From Lentisalinibacter sp964427415 (GTDB taxonomy: Bacteria > Pseudomonadota > Gammaproteobacteria > Steroidobacterales > Woeseiaceae): 64,000 nucleotides of DNA. The stretch is from contig CAYRUH010000010.1 in the NCBI GenBank assembly GCA_964427415.1, positions 28,328 to 92,327 of the forward strand, read 5' to 3'. The position numbers and the translations under genes are program-made. Below, one piece after another: positions 18,937 through 28,538 of this stretch. Within the stretch, counting starts at the first letter, position 1; each line of letters opens with the position of its first letter. Below the pieces are notes generated by a model. The model did not search any database. It saw only the letters and a program-made list of their open reading frames with translations, and was not told the DNA's origin.

Positions 18937-19624
18937 TGCCAGGCGCCCCCTGCGCCGGCCAGGATCGAGAACCGGGCTCGCGACCGCGCCTGTTCTGGCC
19001 GCGGCGGCCGTGCTGCTGGCGGCGCCGCTCTACTGCGGCGGCCAGACCCTGCGTGACGGTATCAACAGCCGCCTGCCGATCTCCCTCGATGCCGACTCCA
19101 GCGAATTCGACCGCCGCAACAACCTGATGCTCTTCCGCGGCCTGCGCATCACCCAGGGCACCATCGGCATCGAGGCGGACCGCGGACAGACGCTGTTCGG
19201 CGGCGACAGCAGCCCGGACTTCCGCGACAGCGTATGGCGCTTCGAAGGCGCGGTGCGCATTGACGTCGGCACCACCCATATCCTCTGCGACAGTGCCGAA
19301 CTCACCTTCAGAGATCACCGCCTCTCCACCGCCGTGGCCGCCGGCGATCCCGCCCGCTTCCGGGACTACCGGCCCGAGGAAGGCACAACGACCACGGGCC
19401 AGGCCGGCCGCTTCGAGTACGACCTGACGGCCGGCAGGGTCACCTTCAGCGGCGACGCCCGCATCAGCGAGGGCTCGAACACCATCGCAGGCGACCTGCT
19501 GGTCTACGACGTCAACGAGCAGGTGGTGACCGCCCGGGGACGCGACGGTGAAGACAGCAAGGTCAGCCTCACCATCGTGCCGGAGGAGGTGCAGAGGCGC
19601 GTGGACGACGACGAGGCGCCATGA
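18911..19624 (+). CDS. lptA: LPS periplasmic bridge protein LptA
   Basis: Periplasmic beta-jellyroll protein that oligomerises to carry LPS across to LptDE. The 237-residue precursor has a long basic n-region and hydrophobic core (APVLAAAAVLLAAPLYCGG), predicted to be cleaved near residue 43. The OstA domain follows (ISLDADSSEFDRRNNLMLFRG, GDLLVYDVNEQVVTARG). Its stop overlaps the lptB start by ATGA. A shorter start cannot be excluded because the n-region is unusually long. Confidence 0.93.
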   Translation: MSAANSCPDARRPLRRPGSRTGLATAPVLAAAAVLLAAPLYCGGQTLRDGINSRLPISLDADSSEFDRRNNLMLFRGLRITQGTIGIEADRGQTLFGGDSSPDFRDSVWRFEGAVRIDVGTTHILCDSAELTFRDHRLSTAVAAGDPARFRDYRPEEGTTTTGQAGRFEYDLTAGRVTFSGDARISEGSNTIAGDLLVYDVNEQVVTARGRDGEDSKVSLTIVPEEVQRRVDDDEAP

Positions 19625-20346
19625 GCATCCTCAGCGTCCACGACGTCCACAAGAGCTACAAGTTCCGGGAAGTCGTCAAAGGGATCTCCCTGGAGATCTC
19701 CAGCGGCGAGGTCGTCGGCCTGCTGGGCCCGAACGGTGCCGGCAAAACCACCGCCTTCTACATGATCGTGGGCCTGATCCCCTGCGACAAGGGCCGCATC
19801 CTGCTGGACGGCCAGGACCTCACCCATCTGCCGATGCACCGGCGCGCCCGGCTGGGCCTGGGTTACCTGCCCCAGGAGGCATCCATATTCCGCAAGCTCA
19901 CCGTGGAGCAGAACGTGCTCGGCATCCTGGAGACCCGGAACGAGCTGGAGCGCAGCGACCGCGAGCGCATCCTCGACGAGCTGCTGGACGAGTTGCACGT
20001 CGGCCACGTGCGCACCAGTCTCGGCATGAGCCTGTCCGGCGGCGAACGCCGGCGCGTGGAGATCGCCCGGGCGCTGGCGGCGGACCCGCGATTCGTGCTG
20101 CTGGACGAGCCTTTCGCCGGCGTCGACCCGATCTCGGTTATCGACATCCAGCGCATCATCCGCCACCTGAGCGACCGCGGCATCGGGGTCCTGATCACCG
20201 ACCATAATGTGAGAGAGACCCTCGGAATCTGCAGCCGAGCCTATATACTCAATGAGGGGTCATTGATCGCAGAAGGCACGCCGGAGGAGATTCTGGCAGA
20301 CCGCCACGTGCGACAGGTATATCTGGGCGAGGGGTTCCGGCTCTGA
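19621..20346 (+). CDS. lptB: LPS export ABC transporter ATPase LptB
   Basis: Cytoplasmic ATPase that powers LptFG-driven LPS extraction. It has 241 residues with Walker A GPNGAGKTT, Q-loop region LGYLPQEASIFRKLTVEQNV, signature LSGGERRR, Walker B VLLDEPFAG and H-loop ITDHNV. ATGA overlap with lptA. Downstream is rpoN, the widely conserved lptB-rpoN order. Confidence 0.97.
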   Translation: MSILSVHDVHKSYKFREVVKGISLEISSGEVVGLLGPNGAGKTTAFYMIVGLIPCDKGRILLDGQDLTHLPMHRRARLGLGYLPQEASIFRKLTVEQNVLGILETRNELERSDRERILDELLDELHVGHVRTSLGMSLSGGERRRVEIARALAADPRFVLLDEPFAGVDPISVIDIQRIIRHLSDRGIGVLITDHNVRETLGICSRAYILNEGSLIAEGTPEEILADRHVRQVYLGEGFRL

Positions 20347-20404
20347 CCATCCGCGGACGCACACGGACTCACCGGCAGCGCGATGGCGTCTGCCCGGCAG
20401 CACG

Positions 20405-21808
20405 ATGTTGAAACCGTCACTCCAGCTAAAACTCAGCCAGCAGCTGACGATGACGCCGCAGCTGCAACAGGCCATCCGCCTTCTGCAACTGCCGGTGATC
20501 GATCTGACGGCGCAGATCCAGGAAGCGCTGGAAGAGAACGTCATGCTCGAGGTGGAGGAACTGCCGGAGCCGCCCCGGGTGAACGGCGAGGGCGCCAGCG
20601 AGGAGGCGCCGGGCGACGTGCGGGCGGTCACCGCCGAGGACAGCTGGCGCGACCTGCCTGCGAGCAGCCAGGACTCCGGCTGGAGCGGCGATCGGGGCAT
20701 GTCCGAGTTCGCCGACGAGAGCCACGAATCGCTGCACGAGCATCTGCACTGGCAGCTGGAGCTGGAGAAATTCACGCCCCGGGAGATGCTGATCGGCGAG
20801 GCGATCATCGACGCCATCAACGACGACGGCTATGTCACCGTCTCGCTGGACGAGATCCGCGACATCGCCGGTCCCGAGCTGGAAGTCAGCGAGGAAGAGG
20901 CGGAACGCACGCTCAGGAAGATCCAGCGCTTCGACCCCGCCGGCATCGCGGCGCGCTCGCTGTCCGAGTGCATCGACCTGCAGCTGCGCCAGCTGGCCGG
21001 CGACACGCCCGGGCTCGGACTGGCCCGGGAACTCGCGGCCGAACACCTGGAGCGGGTCGCCGAGAACGATCCGGCACACCTGCAGCGCGAACTGCAGGTG
21101 TCAGGGAACGAGCTCACCGACGCGCTGGCACTGATCCGCAGCTGCCATCCGCGGCCCGGACAGGCGATTGCCCCGGCCCGCACCGAGTACGTCATCCCGG
21201 ACGTCTTCGTGCGCAAGATCGACGACGAATGGCTGGTCGAGATCGCCTCCTCCGGCATACCCCGGCTGACCGTCAATCAGCGCTACGCCGAGATGCTGCG
21301 CGGCGACGGCGGGCATACGGCGCTGAAGGCACAACTGCAGGAGGCCCGCTGGCTCGTCCGCAGCCTGGAGATCCGCAACGAGACGCTGATGAAGGTGGCC
21401 ACCTGCATTGTCGAGCGCCAGACCGAATTCTTCGAGCACGGCGAAGAAGCCATGAAACCGATGGTGCTGCGGGACGTGGCGGAGGCCGTGGAGATGCACG
21501 AGTCGACGATCTCCCGGGTCACCAACAACAAGTACATGCACACGCCGCGCGGCGTGCTCGAGTTCCGCTATTTCTTCTCCAGCCACGTCGGCAGCGTCGA
21601 CGGCGAGGACCAGTCCTCCGTGGCCGTGCGCGCGAAGATCCGCAAGCTGATCGGCGCCGAAGACCGCCGCAAACCGCTCAGCGACAGCAGGATCGTCGCG
21701 ATGCTGAAGGAGGACGGCGTGGTTGTGGCGCGGCGGACCGTTGCGAAGTATCGTGAGGCCATGGACATCCCGTCTTCCAGCCAGCGTCGCGAGCGCAGCT
21801 CCGCATGA
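20405..21808 (+). CDS. rpoN: RNA polymerase sigma-54 factor RpoN
   Basis: Alternative sigma factor that directs polymerase to -24/-12 promoters and needs AAA+ activators. It has 467 residues. The N-terminal glutamine-rich activator-interacting region is clear (LQLKLSQQLTMTPQLQQAI), then the core-binding domain. The C-terminal DNA-binding part includes VTNNKYMHTPRGVLEFRYFF and the RpoN box ARRTVAKYRE. It lies in the standard lptB-rpoN-hpf-ptsN-rapZ order. Confidence 0.97.
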   Translation: MLKPSLQLKLSQQLTMTPQLQQAIRLLQLPVIDLTAQIQEALEENVMLEVEELPEPPRVNGEGASEEAPGDVRAVTAEDSWRDLPASSQDSGWSGDRGMSEFADESHESLHEHLHWQLELEKFTPREMLIGEAIIDAINDDGYVTVSLDEIRDIAGPELEVSEEEAERTLRKIQRFDPAGIAARSLSECIDLQLRQLAGDTPGLGLARELAAEHLERVAENDPAHLQRELQVSGNELTDALALIRSCHPRPGQAIAPARTEYVIPDVFVRKIDDEWLVEIASSGIPRLTVNQRYAEMLRGDGGHTALKAQLQEARWLVRSLEIRNETLMKVATCIVERQTEFFEHGEEAMKPMVLRDVAEAVEMHESTISRVTNNKYMHTPRGVLEFRYFFSSHVGSVDGEDQSSVAVRAKIRKLIGAEDRRKPLSDSRIVAMLKEDGVVVARRTVAKYREAMDIPSSSQRRERSSA

Positions 21809-21912
21809 GGGCTGCGGCGACCCGGTGCCGGCCCCGTCCCCAACGATTCCGGCCGCGGGCGCGGTGGCACGAACCGCCGCCTCCCCGGCCCCACCCAGCA
21901 CAGGAGAAGGCC

Positions 21913-22233
21913 ATGCAGCTAGATGTGACCGGTCACCACGTGGATGTGACGCCCGCGCTTAAGGACTACGTGCAGACGAAGCTCGGGCGCATCGAGAGGC
22001 ACTTCGACCACGTAACCGACGTGCACTGTATCCTCACTGTCGAGAAACTGCGGCACAAGGCCGAAGCCACTGTGCAGGTCAGCGGCGGCAGACTGTACGC
22101 GGATGCGACCGACGAAAACATGTACGCCGCCATCGACGGGCTCAGCGACAAGCTGGACCGGCAGGTCAGGAAACACAAGGAGAAGCTTTGCGACCACCAT
22201 GCCCGCCAGGCGGACAAGCGCGCACTCAGTTGA
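21913..22233 (+). CDS. hpf: Ribosome hibernation promoting factor, short form
   Basis: Binds the 30S decoding channel in stationary phase and helps form inactive 100S ribosomes. ATG 21913, preceded by AGGAGAAGG, gives 106 residues, the short Hpf type lacking the long C-terminal domain. Conserved features include HHVDVTPALKDYVQTKLGRI and the final HKEKLCDHHA. The reading frame upstream to 21805 has no support as coding sequence. Confidence 0.94.
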   Translation: MQLDVTGHHVDVTPALKDYVQTKLGRIERHFDHVTDVHCILTVEKLRHKAEATVQVSGGRLYADATDENMYAAIDGLSDKLDRQVRKHKEKLCDHHARQADKRALS

Positions 22234-22292
22234 CAGTCATTCGGCGGTCCGCCGCAGCGGGCGGCGGCCGCCCCTTTCACGGTCTTTCCCCC

Positions 22293-22787
22293 ATGACACT
22301 GCACGAACTTGTCAGACCCGATTCGGTACTCTGCAACGTCGAGGCGCGGAGCAGGAAACACGCCCTGGAGATCCTGAGTGAGCTGCTCTCTCACGGCTCG
22401 GAGGATCTGCGCCAGCCCGATATCTTCGCGGCCGTGGCGGAACGCGAGCGCCTCGGCTGCACGGCCCTCGGCCGCGCGGTGGCGGCACCCCACGCCCGCA
22501 TCGCCGACGCACCCTACCCCATCGGCGCGCTGCTGCGCCTGTCAACGCCGGTGGACTTCGACACCCCGGACGACGAGCCCGTGGACCTGATCTTCGGACT
22601 GGTCGTCCCCGAAGACGTGGAAGACCAGGCCATCGACGACTTCCGCGGCCTGACAGAGATGCTGTCGCAGAAGAGCACCCAGGCGCGGCTCAGGAAGGCC
22701 CGCAGCAGCCGTGAGCTCTATGAGGCGCTGATGGCCGAGGACCGACCCCGCGCCGAGGGCGGCCTGGCGGCGGGCGGCGGCGCCTGA
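22293..22787 (+). CDS. ptsN: Nitrogen-PTS phosphocarrier EIIA(Ntr)
   Basis: Regulatory EIIA domain phosphorylated through EI(Ntr)/NPr; it controls potassium transport and other targets rather than sugar uptake. ATG 22293 gives 164 residues. The phosphorylated histidine is His67 in AVAAPHARI, preceded by ERERLGCTALG. The C-terminus has a Gly/Ala-rich extension (GGLAAGGGA). It is followed 9 bp later by rapZ. No NPr gene (ptsO) is seen after rapZ. Confidence 0.95.
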   Translation: MTLHELVRPDSVLCNVEARSRKHALEILSELLSHGSEDLRQPDIFAAVAERERLGCTALGRAVAAPHARIADAPYPIGALLRLSTPVDFDTPDDEPVDLIFGLVVPEDVEDQAIDDFRGLTEMLSQKSTQARLRKARSSRELYEALMAEDRPRAEGGLAAGGGA

Positions 22788-22796
22788 GGAGAACGC

Positions 22797-23711
22797 GTGA
22801 CGCACGGCAACGGGGAACGCCGCACCACACGCCTGATCATCGTCAGCGGGCTGTCCGGCTCGGGCAAGAGCGTCGCGCTGAACGTGCTCGAAGACCTGGG
22901 CTTCTATTGCATCGACAACCTGCCGGCAGGACTGCTGCCGGCGCTGCTGCCCGAGATCACCCGGGAAGGCGGCGCGGTGGCCACCCAGCGTATTGCCGTT
23001 GGCATCGACGCCCGCAACCCGGCCACCGACCTGGAGGCGCTGCCCGCCCTCGTGCAGGGGATGAAGCGCGATGGCATCGAATGCGACGTCATCTTCCTGC
23101 AGGCCGAGGACGACATCCTGCTGAAGCGCTACAGCGAGACCCGCCGGCGTCATCCTCTGGGCGACAGCGGCCTCGCGCTGCGCGACGCCATCGACCGGGA
23201 ACGCGAGCTGCTGGGCCCGGTGATCAACGCCGCCGACCTGATCATCGACACCACCCGCACCAGCGTCTACGAGCTGCGCGACGCGCTGCGCGAGCGTGTG
23301 GCGGCGCGCGTGCCCCGTGCGCTGTCCATCCTGATCGAATCCTTCGGCTACAAGCACGGCATCCCCACCGATGCGGATTTCGTCTTCGACCTGCGCTGTC
23401 TGCCCAATCCCTACTGGGAGGCGAGCCTGCGCCCGCTGACCGGGACCGATGCCGGCGTCATCCGCTTCCTGGATGAACAGCCCCTCGTGCAGTCGATGTA
23501 CCGGGACATCCTCGGCTTCCTGCGCCGCTGGATCCCGGAGTATCTGAGCTTTCACAGGAGCTATCTCACCGTGGCGGTAGGCTGCACCGGCGGCCAGCAC
23601 CGCTCCGTGTACATGGCGGAGAAGCTCGCCCGGGCGCTGACGAAGGAACATACGCCCATCCATACCCGCCATAACGAGCTGCCTGGCAAGACGGCGACCG
23701 ACGCCCGCTGA
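22797..23711 (+). CDS. rapZ: RNase adapter protein RapZ
   Basis: RNA-binding protein that in enterobacteria delivers the sRNA GlmZ to RNase E and senses glucosamine-6-phosphate; homologues are P-loop nucleotide binders. GTG 22797 with GAGGAGAA upstream gives 304 residues, slightly above the usual 284. The Walker A is GLSGSGKS (about 18-25) and the C-terminal RNA-binding half contains VAVGCTGGQHRSVYMAEKLA. It sits directly after ptsN. Confidence 0.95.
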   Translation: MTHGNGERRTTRLIIVSGLSGSGKSVALNVLEDLGFYCIDNLPAGLLPALLPEITREGGAVATQRIAVGIDARNPATDLEALPALVQGMKRDGIECDVIFLQAEDDILLKRYSETRRRHPLGDSGLALRDAIDRERELLGPVINAADLIIDTTRTSVYELRDALRERVAARVPRALSILIESFGYKHGIPTDADFVFDLRCLPNPYWEASLRPLTGTDAGVIRFLDEQPLVQSMYRDILGFLRRWIPEYLSFHRSYLTVAVGCTGGQHRSVYMAEKLARALTKEHTPIHTRHNELPGKTATDAR

Positions 23712-23832
23712 GGCCCCGCCAACCTTAGCTTTGTCACGGGCCGCGGGCTAAACTGCCGGCTGATCCGGGGCCGCCGCAGGGCCGCGGTAAAGCCACGGGC
23801 GATCGCCCGCAGAGAGCGTACGCGCCGGCAGC

Positions 23833-25182
23833 ATGGATAACCAGGAACAGAAGCAGACACCGCTGGAGACGCTGCGCGAGGCCCTTGAGGGCGGCGCCAT
23901 GCGTCCCGTGCGGCGGATGATAAGCAGCCTGCATCCGTCCGAGGTGGCGCGGCTGCTGGAGTCGCTGCCGCCGGCCGAACGCGCCGTCGTCTGGGAGCTG
24001 GTGGACCCGGACGACGAGGGCGATATCCTGGTCGACGTGGCCGACGAGGTCCGCAGCGGCCTCATCGAGCGCATGGATGCGAAGGAACTCGTCGCCGCCA
24101 CCGAGGGCATGGAGCTCGACGACCTGGCCGACCTCGTGGCCGGGCTGCCGGAGACCGTTACCCGGCAGGTACTGCGCTCGCTGGACAAGCAGGACCGCGA
24201 CCGCCTGCGCGAAGTGCTGTCCTATCCCGAGGACAGCGCCGGCGGGCTCATGAACAAGGACACCATCACGGTGCGTCCGGACGTGACACTGGAGGTGGTG
24301 GTGCGCTACCTGCGGGTGCACGGCGGCATGCCGGATCAGACCGAGTCCGTATTCGTCGTGAACCGGGACGACATCTTCCTCGGCACGCTGACCCTCGCCC
24401 GCCTGCTCACCAACGATCCGGACCTGACCGTGGCCGAAGTCATGGACACGGAGACGAAACCCATTCCGGCGGAGACCAGCGATACAGAGGTGGTGCGCTT
24501 CTTCGAGAACCGGGATCTCTTCTCGGCGGCGGTCGTCGACATGGACAACCGCCTGCTCGGGCGCATCACGGTGGACGACGTCCTCGACGTGATCCGCGAG
24601 GAAGCCGAGCACTCCCTCATGAGCCGTGCCGGCCTGGACGAGGAAGACGACATGTTCGCGCCGGTGGTCACCAGCGCCCGGCGCCGCGCGGTATGGCTCG
24701 GCATCAACCTTGCGACCGCCTTCCTGGCCGCCTCGGTGGTTGATCTGTTCCAGGGGACCGTGGACGCCATCGTCCTGCTGGCGGTGCTGATGCCGGTGGT
24801 ACCCAGCATGGGCGGCGTCGCCGGCACCCAGTCGCTGACCATCATCACCCGGGCGATGGCGCTGGGCCAGATCGACAAGTCGAACGCGCGTCAGATCCTC
24901 GCCAAGGAGGTCTCTGTCGGCATCCTCAACGGCATCGGCTGGGCCGTGGTGGTGGCGATCGTTACGGTGGCCTGGTTCGGCACCTGGATGGTGGCCGCGG
25001 TGATCGCCGCCGCCCTGACCCTGAACATGATCGTGGCAGCCGTGGCCGGCTTCATCGTCCCGCTGACGCTGAAGCGCATCGGCGTCGACCCGGCCATCGC
25101 CGGCGGCGTCGTGCTGACCACGGTGACCGACGTGGTCGGCCTCATGGTGTTCCTGGGGCTGGGCACGCTGCTGCTCCTCTGA
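23833..25182 (+). CDS. mgtE: Magnesium transporter MgtE
   Basis: Homodimeric Mg2+ channel gated by cytosolic magnesium. It has 449 residues: an N-terminal acidic helical domain (about 1-125), two CBS domains (about 130-260; MNKDTITVRPDVTLEVVVRY, MDTETKPIPAETSDTEV) and a C-terminal domain with five membrane helices including PSMGGVAGTQSLTIITRAMA. It follows rapZ after 121 bp and converges on the patatin-like gene, with both stop codons inside one 14-bp palindrome. Confidence 0.95.
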   Translation: MDNQEQKQTPLETLREALEGGAMRPVRRMISSLHPSEVARLLESLPPAERAVVWELVDPDDEGDILVDVADEVRSGLIERMDAKELVAATEGMELDDLADLVAGLPETVTRQVLRSLDKQDRDRLREVLSYPEDSAGGLMNKDTITVRPDVTLEVVVRYLRVHGGMPDQTESVFVVNRDDIFLGTLTLARLLTNDPDLTVAEVMDTETKPIPAETSDTEVVRFFENRDLFSAAVVDMDNRLLGRITVDDVLDVIREEAEHSLMSRAGLDEEDDMFAPVVTSARRRAVWLGINLATAFLAASVVDLFQGTVDAIVLLAVLMPVVPSMGGVAGTQSLTIITRAMALGQIDKSNARQILAKEVSVGILNGIGWAVVVAIVTVAWFGTWMVAAVIAAALTLNMIVAAVAGFIVPLTLKRIGVDPAIAGGVVLTTVTDVVGLMVFLGLGTLLLL

Positions 25183-25188
25183 GCGCGC

Positions 25189-26382
25189 TCAGACGGCCAG
25201 GTCCCGGCGCATCCAGGTGGGCGCGAAAAGCCGCGGCACGTCCGCGCCGCGCACGAACGCCTCGAGTTCGTCGCGGACCTTCATCGCGTCCCGGTAACCC
25301 AGGTCGATCAGCGCGCGGGTGAATTCGGACTCGAACAGCAGGTAGCTCAGCAGCCGCCGCTCGCCCTTGTCGGGTCCGCCGAGCCCCCGCATCAGCGCCC
25401 TGAGCGGCACGGGCGCTGCCTTGCGGCAGCTCGCCGCGATCTCCCGTATCTCCTCGCTGGGAATCACGATCATGGTATCGATGGGGCGCATCTTCGCGGC
25501 AGGGCCGGTGCGCTCGGCCTCCGGTATGGAGTCGATCAGGTCGTTGATGCGCGACAGCCGCTCCAGGTCCGAGTACAGGCCGTCCAGGAACAGCGTGTCC
25601 AGCATGTAGCCGGCGATGTGGCCGAAGCTCGGGTACACCGGCGGTGTGTGCGGATCGCCGGCCGGCTCCGGCGTCTCGTCGCGGATGCCGATCACCAGGA
25701 TGCGGTCGGCGCCGAGATGGACCGCCGGCGACAGCGGTGTGGAATGGCGCATCGCGCCGTCGCCGTAGTATTCGCCGCGGATGCAGGTCGGCGGGAAGAC
25801 GAGCGGCACGGCGATGCTGGCCATCAGATGGTCCAGATTGATGGCGCAGCGCACGCCGATGCGCCGGGTACGCTGCCAGGCGCGGGTCCCGCGGGCCGCC
25901 TGGAAGAAAGTCACCGAACGGGCCGACTGGTAACCGGCAGCCGTGATGGCCAGCGCCTCGACATGCCCGCGGTCGATGGCGGTCTGGATGCGCGGAAAAC
26001 GGATATTGCGTGAAAGCAGCGAGCGCAGCGGATCGTTGTCCAGCAGCGAGCGCGGATTGTGCTCGCCCAGGCCGCCGAGCACGATCGTCGCCAGCCAGTG
26101 CAGGCTCGACTTCAGCATGGTCAGCGCATCCGTGCGGAATACCTGCTCCGAGCGGAAGCCGGCCCAGACGGCCTCCATCTCGCCCACCGCCGCGCGGAAA
26201 CGGCGGGCTCGGCTTGCGAGCACCGCCGCGTTGATGGCACCGGCGGAGGTGCCGCTCAGAATCGGGAACGGATTGGGGACGTCAGTGGGCAGAATCTCGG
26301 CGACGGCCTTTAGCACGCCCACCTGAAACGCGCCGCGGGCGCCACCGCCGGGGAGTACCAGACCGAGTTTACTGCTGCTCAC
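25189..26382 (-). CDS. Patatin-like phospholipase family protein
   Basis: Predicted serine acyl hydrolase with the catalytic dyad of patatins. It has 397 residues. The N-terminus has the oxyanion-hole loop LPGGGARGAFQVG, then the nucleophile elbow GTSAG (ILSGTSAGAINAA) and the catalytic Asp in YGDGAMRH. The C-terminal part is longer than the minimal RssA type, and its function is unknown. No signal peptide is seen, so it is probably cytoplasmic or peripheral. It lies 52 bp downstream of the VWA gene on the same strand. Substrate cannot be read from sequence. Confidence 0.85.
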   Translation of the reverse strand: MSSSKLGLVLPGGGARGAFQVGVLKAVAEILPTDVPNPFPILSGTSAGAINAAVLASRARRFRAAVGEMEAVWAGFRSEQVFRTDALTMLKSSLHWLATIVLGGLGEHNPRSLLDNDPLRSLLSRNIRFPRIQTAIDRGHVEALAITAAGYQSARSVTFFQAARGTRAWQRTRRIGVRCAINLDHLMASIAVPLVFPPTCIRGEYYGDGAMRHSTPLSPAVHLGADRILVIGIRDETPEPAGDPHTPPVYPSFGHIAGYMLDTLFLDGLYSDLERLSRINDLIDSIPEAERTGPAAKMRPIDTMIVIPSEEIREIAASCRKAAPVPLRALMRGLGGPDKGERRLLSYLLFESEFTRALIDLGYRDAMKVRDELEAFVRGADVPRLFAPTWMRRDLAV

Positions 26383-26433
26383 CCCTCACCTCGCCCGGCG
26401 CGCCACCGGGACCGTTCAGTGCGTCTGGCGCGC

Positions 26434-27609
26434 TCAGTGCAGACGCTTGATGCCCTGGTCGAGACCGGCGACGGTCAGCGGATACATGCGGTCGTCCATC
26501 AGCTCGCGGGTCAGTTTGACCGACGGCGTGTAGTCCCAGCGCGGCCGCGGCTCCGGGTTCAGCCAGATGGCCTTCGGGAAGGCCTTGAGCAGGCGCTCGA
26601 TCCACACCGCACCCGGCTCCTCGTTCCAGTGCTCGACACTGCCGCCGGCGTAGACGATCTCGTACGGGCTCATGGTGGCGTCGCCGACGAACACCAGTTT
26701 GTAGTCGTGACCGTACTTGTGGATGATCTCCGTGGTCGGGATGCGTTCGGCGTGCCGGCGCCGGTTGTCCTTCCACAGGCTCTCGTAGACGAAATTGTGG
26801 AAGTAGAAGTACTCCAGGTGCTTGAATTCGCTGCGGGCAGCCGAGAACATCTCCTCGCAGACCCGCACGTGGTCGTCCATCGAGCCGCCCACGTCGAGGC
26901 ACAGCAGCACCTTCACCGCATTATGCCGCTCCGGCACCATACGGATGTCCAGCAGCCCGGCGTTGCGGGCGGTCTTGTCGATGGTGTCGTCGAGATCGAG
27001 CTGGTCGGCCGCGCCCTCGCGGGCAAACTTGCGGAGCTTCCTGAGCGCGAGCTTGATGTTGCGCGTGCCGAGCTCCACCGAGTCGTCCAGATTGCGGTAC
27101 TCGCGGCGGTCCCAGACCTTCGTCGCCTTGCGGTTGCCGCCGCCCTTTTGGCCGATGCGCACGCCTTCCGGGTTGTAGCCGTAGGCGCCGAAGGGCGATG
27201 TGCCGGCGGTGCCGATCCACTTGTTGCCGCCCTCGTGGCGCTCGGTCTGCTCGCGCAGGCGCTCCTCCAGCGCGCGCATCAGCGCCTCGAAGCCGCCCAT
27301 GGACTCGATCTTCGCCTTGTCCTCCTCCGAGAGCTGGAGCTCGGCCATGCGCTCCAGCCAGTCGTCGGGCACCTCGGCGACCAGGCCGGAGAAGGCGTCC
27401 TCGATGCCCTTGAAGTGGGCGCCGAAGATACGGTCGAAGCGGTCGAACTGTGTTTCGTCCTTCACCAGACAGGCGCGGGAGAGGTAATAGAAGTTATCGA
27501 CGCTGCGCTCAGCCAGGCCGTTCTTCAGCGCATCGAGCAGGATCAGCAGCTCGGTGATGGAGGTCTTCAGCCCCCCCTCACGCAGCATGAAGAAAAACTG
27601 AATCAGCAC
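26434..27609 (-). CDS. VWA (CoxE-like) domain protein partnering MoxR ATPase
   Basis: Protein of 391 residues with a long helical N-terminal part (FFFMLREGGLKTSITELLIL) and a C-terminal von Willebrand A domain. The metal-ion-dependent adhesion site reads DVGGSMDDH, the DxGxS form usual in this family. Such proteins pair with MoxR AAA+ ATPases as a chaperone-like remodelling module for maturation of particular enzymes or complexes. The moxR gene is 3 bp upstream. The client is unknown. Confidence 0.85.
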   Translation of the reverse strand: MLIQFFFMLREGGLKTSITELLILLDALKNGLAERSVDNFYYLSRACLVKDETQFDRFDRIFGAHFKGIEDAFSGLVAEVPDDWLERMAELQLSEEDKAKIESMGGFEALMRALEERLREQTERHEGGNKWIGTAGTSPFGAYGYNPEGVRIGQKGGGNRKATKVWDRREYRNLDDSVELGTRNIKLALRKLRKFAREGAADQLDLDDTIDKTARNAGLLDIRMVPERHNAVKVLLCLDVGGSMDDHVRVCEEMFSAARSEFKHLEYFYFHNFVYESLWKDNRRRHAERIPTTEIIHKYGHDYKLVFVGDATMSPYEIVYAGGSVEHWNEEPGAVWIERLLKAFPKAIWLNPEPRPRWDYTPSVKLTRELMDDRMYPLTVAGLDQGIKRLH

Positions 27610-27612
27610 GGC

Positions 27613-28464
<852 letters not shown>

Positions 28465-28538
28465 GTCCAGTCCCGTTCCCGTGCATTGCGCACTCAGCCA
28501 CGCAGTATCCGGGTACAGCCCCGCCCTGACAACCCGGC

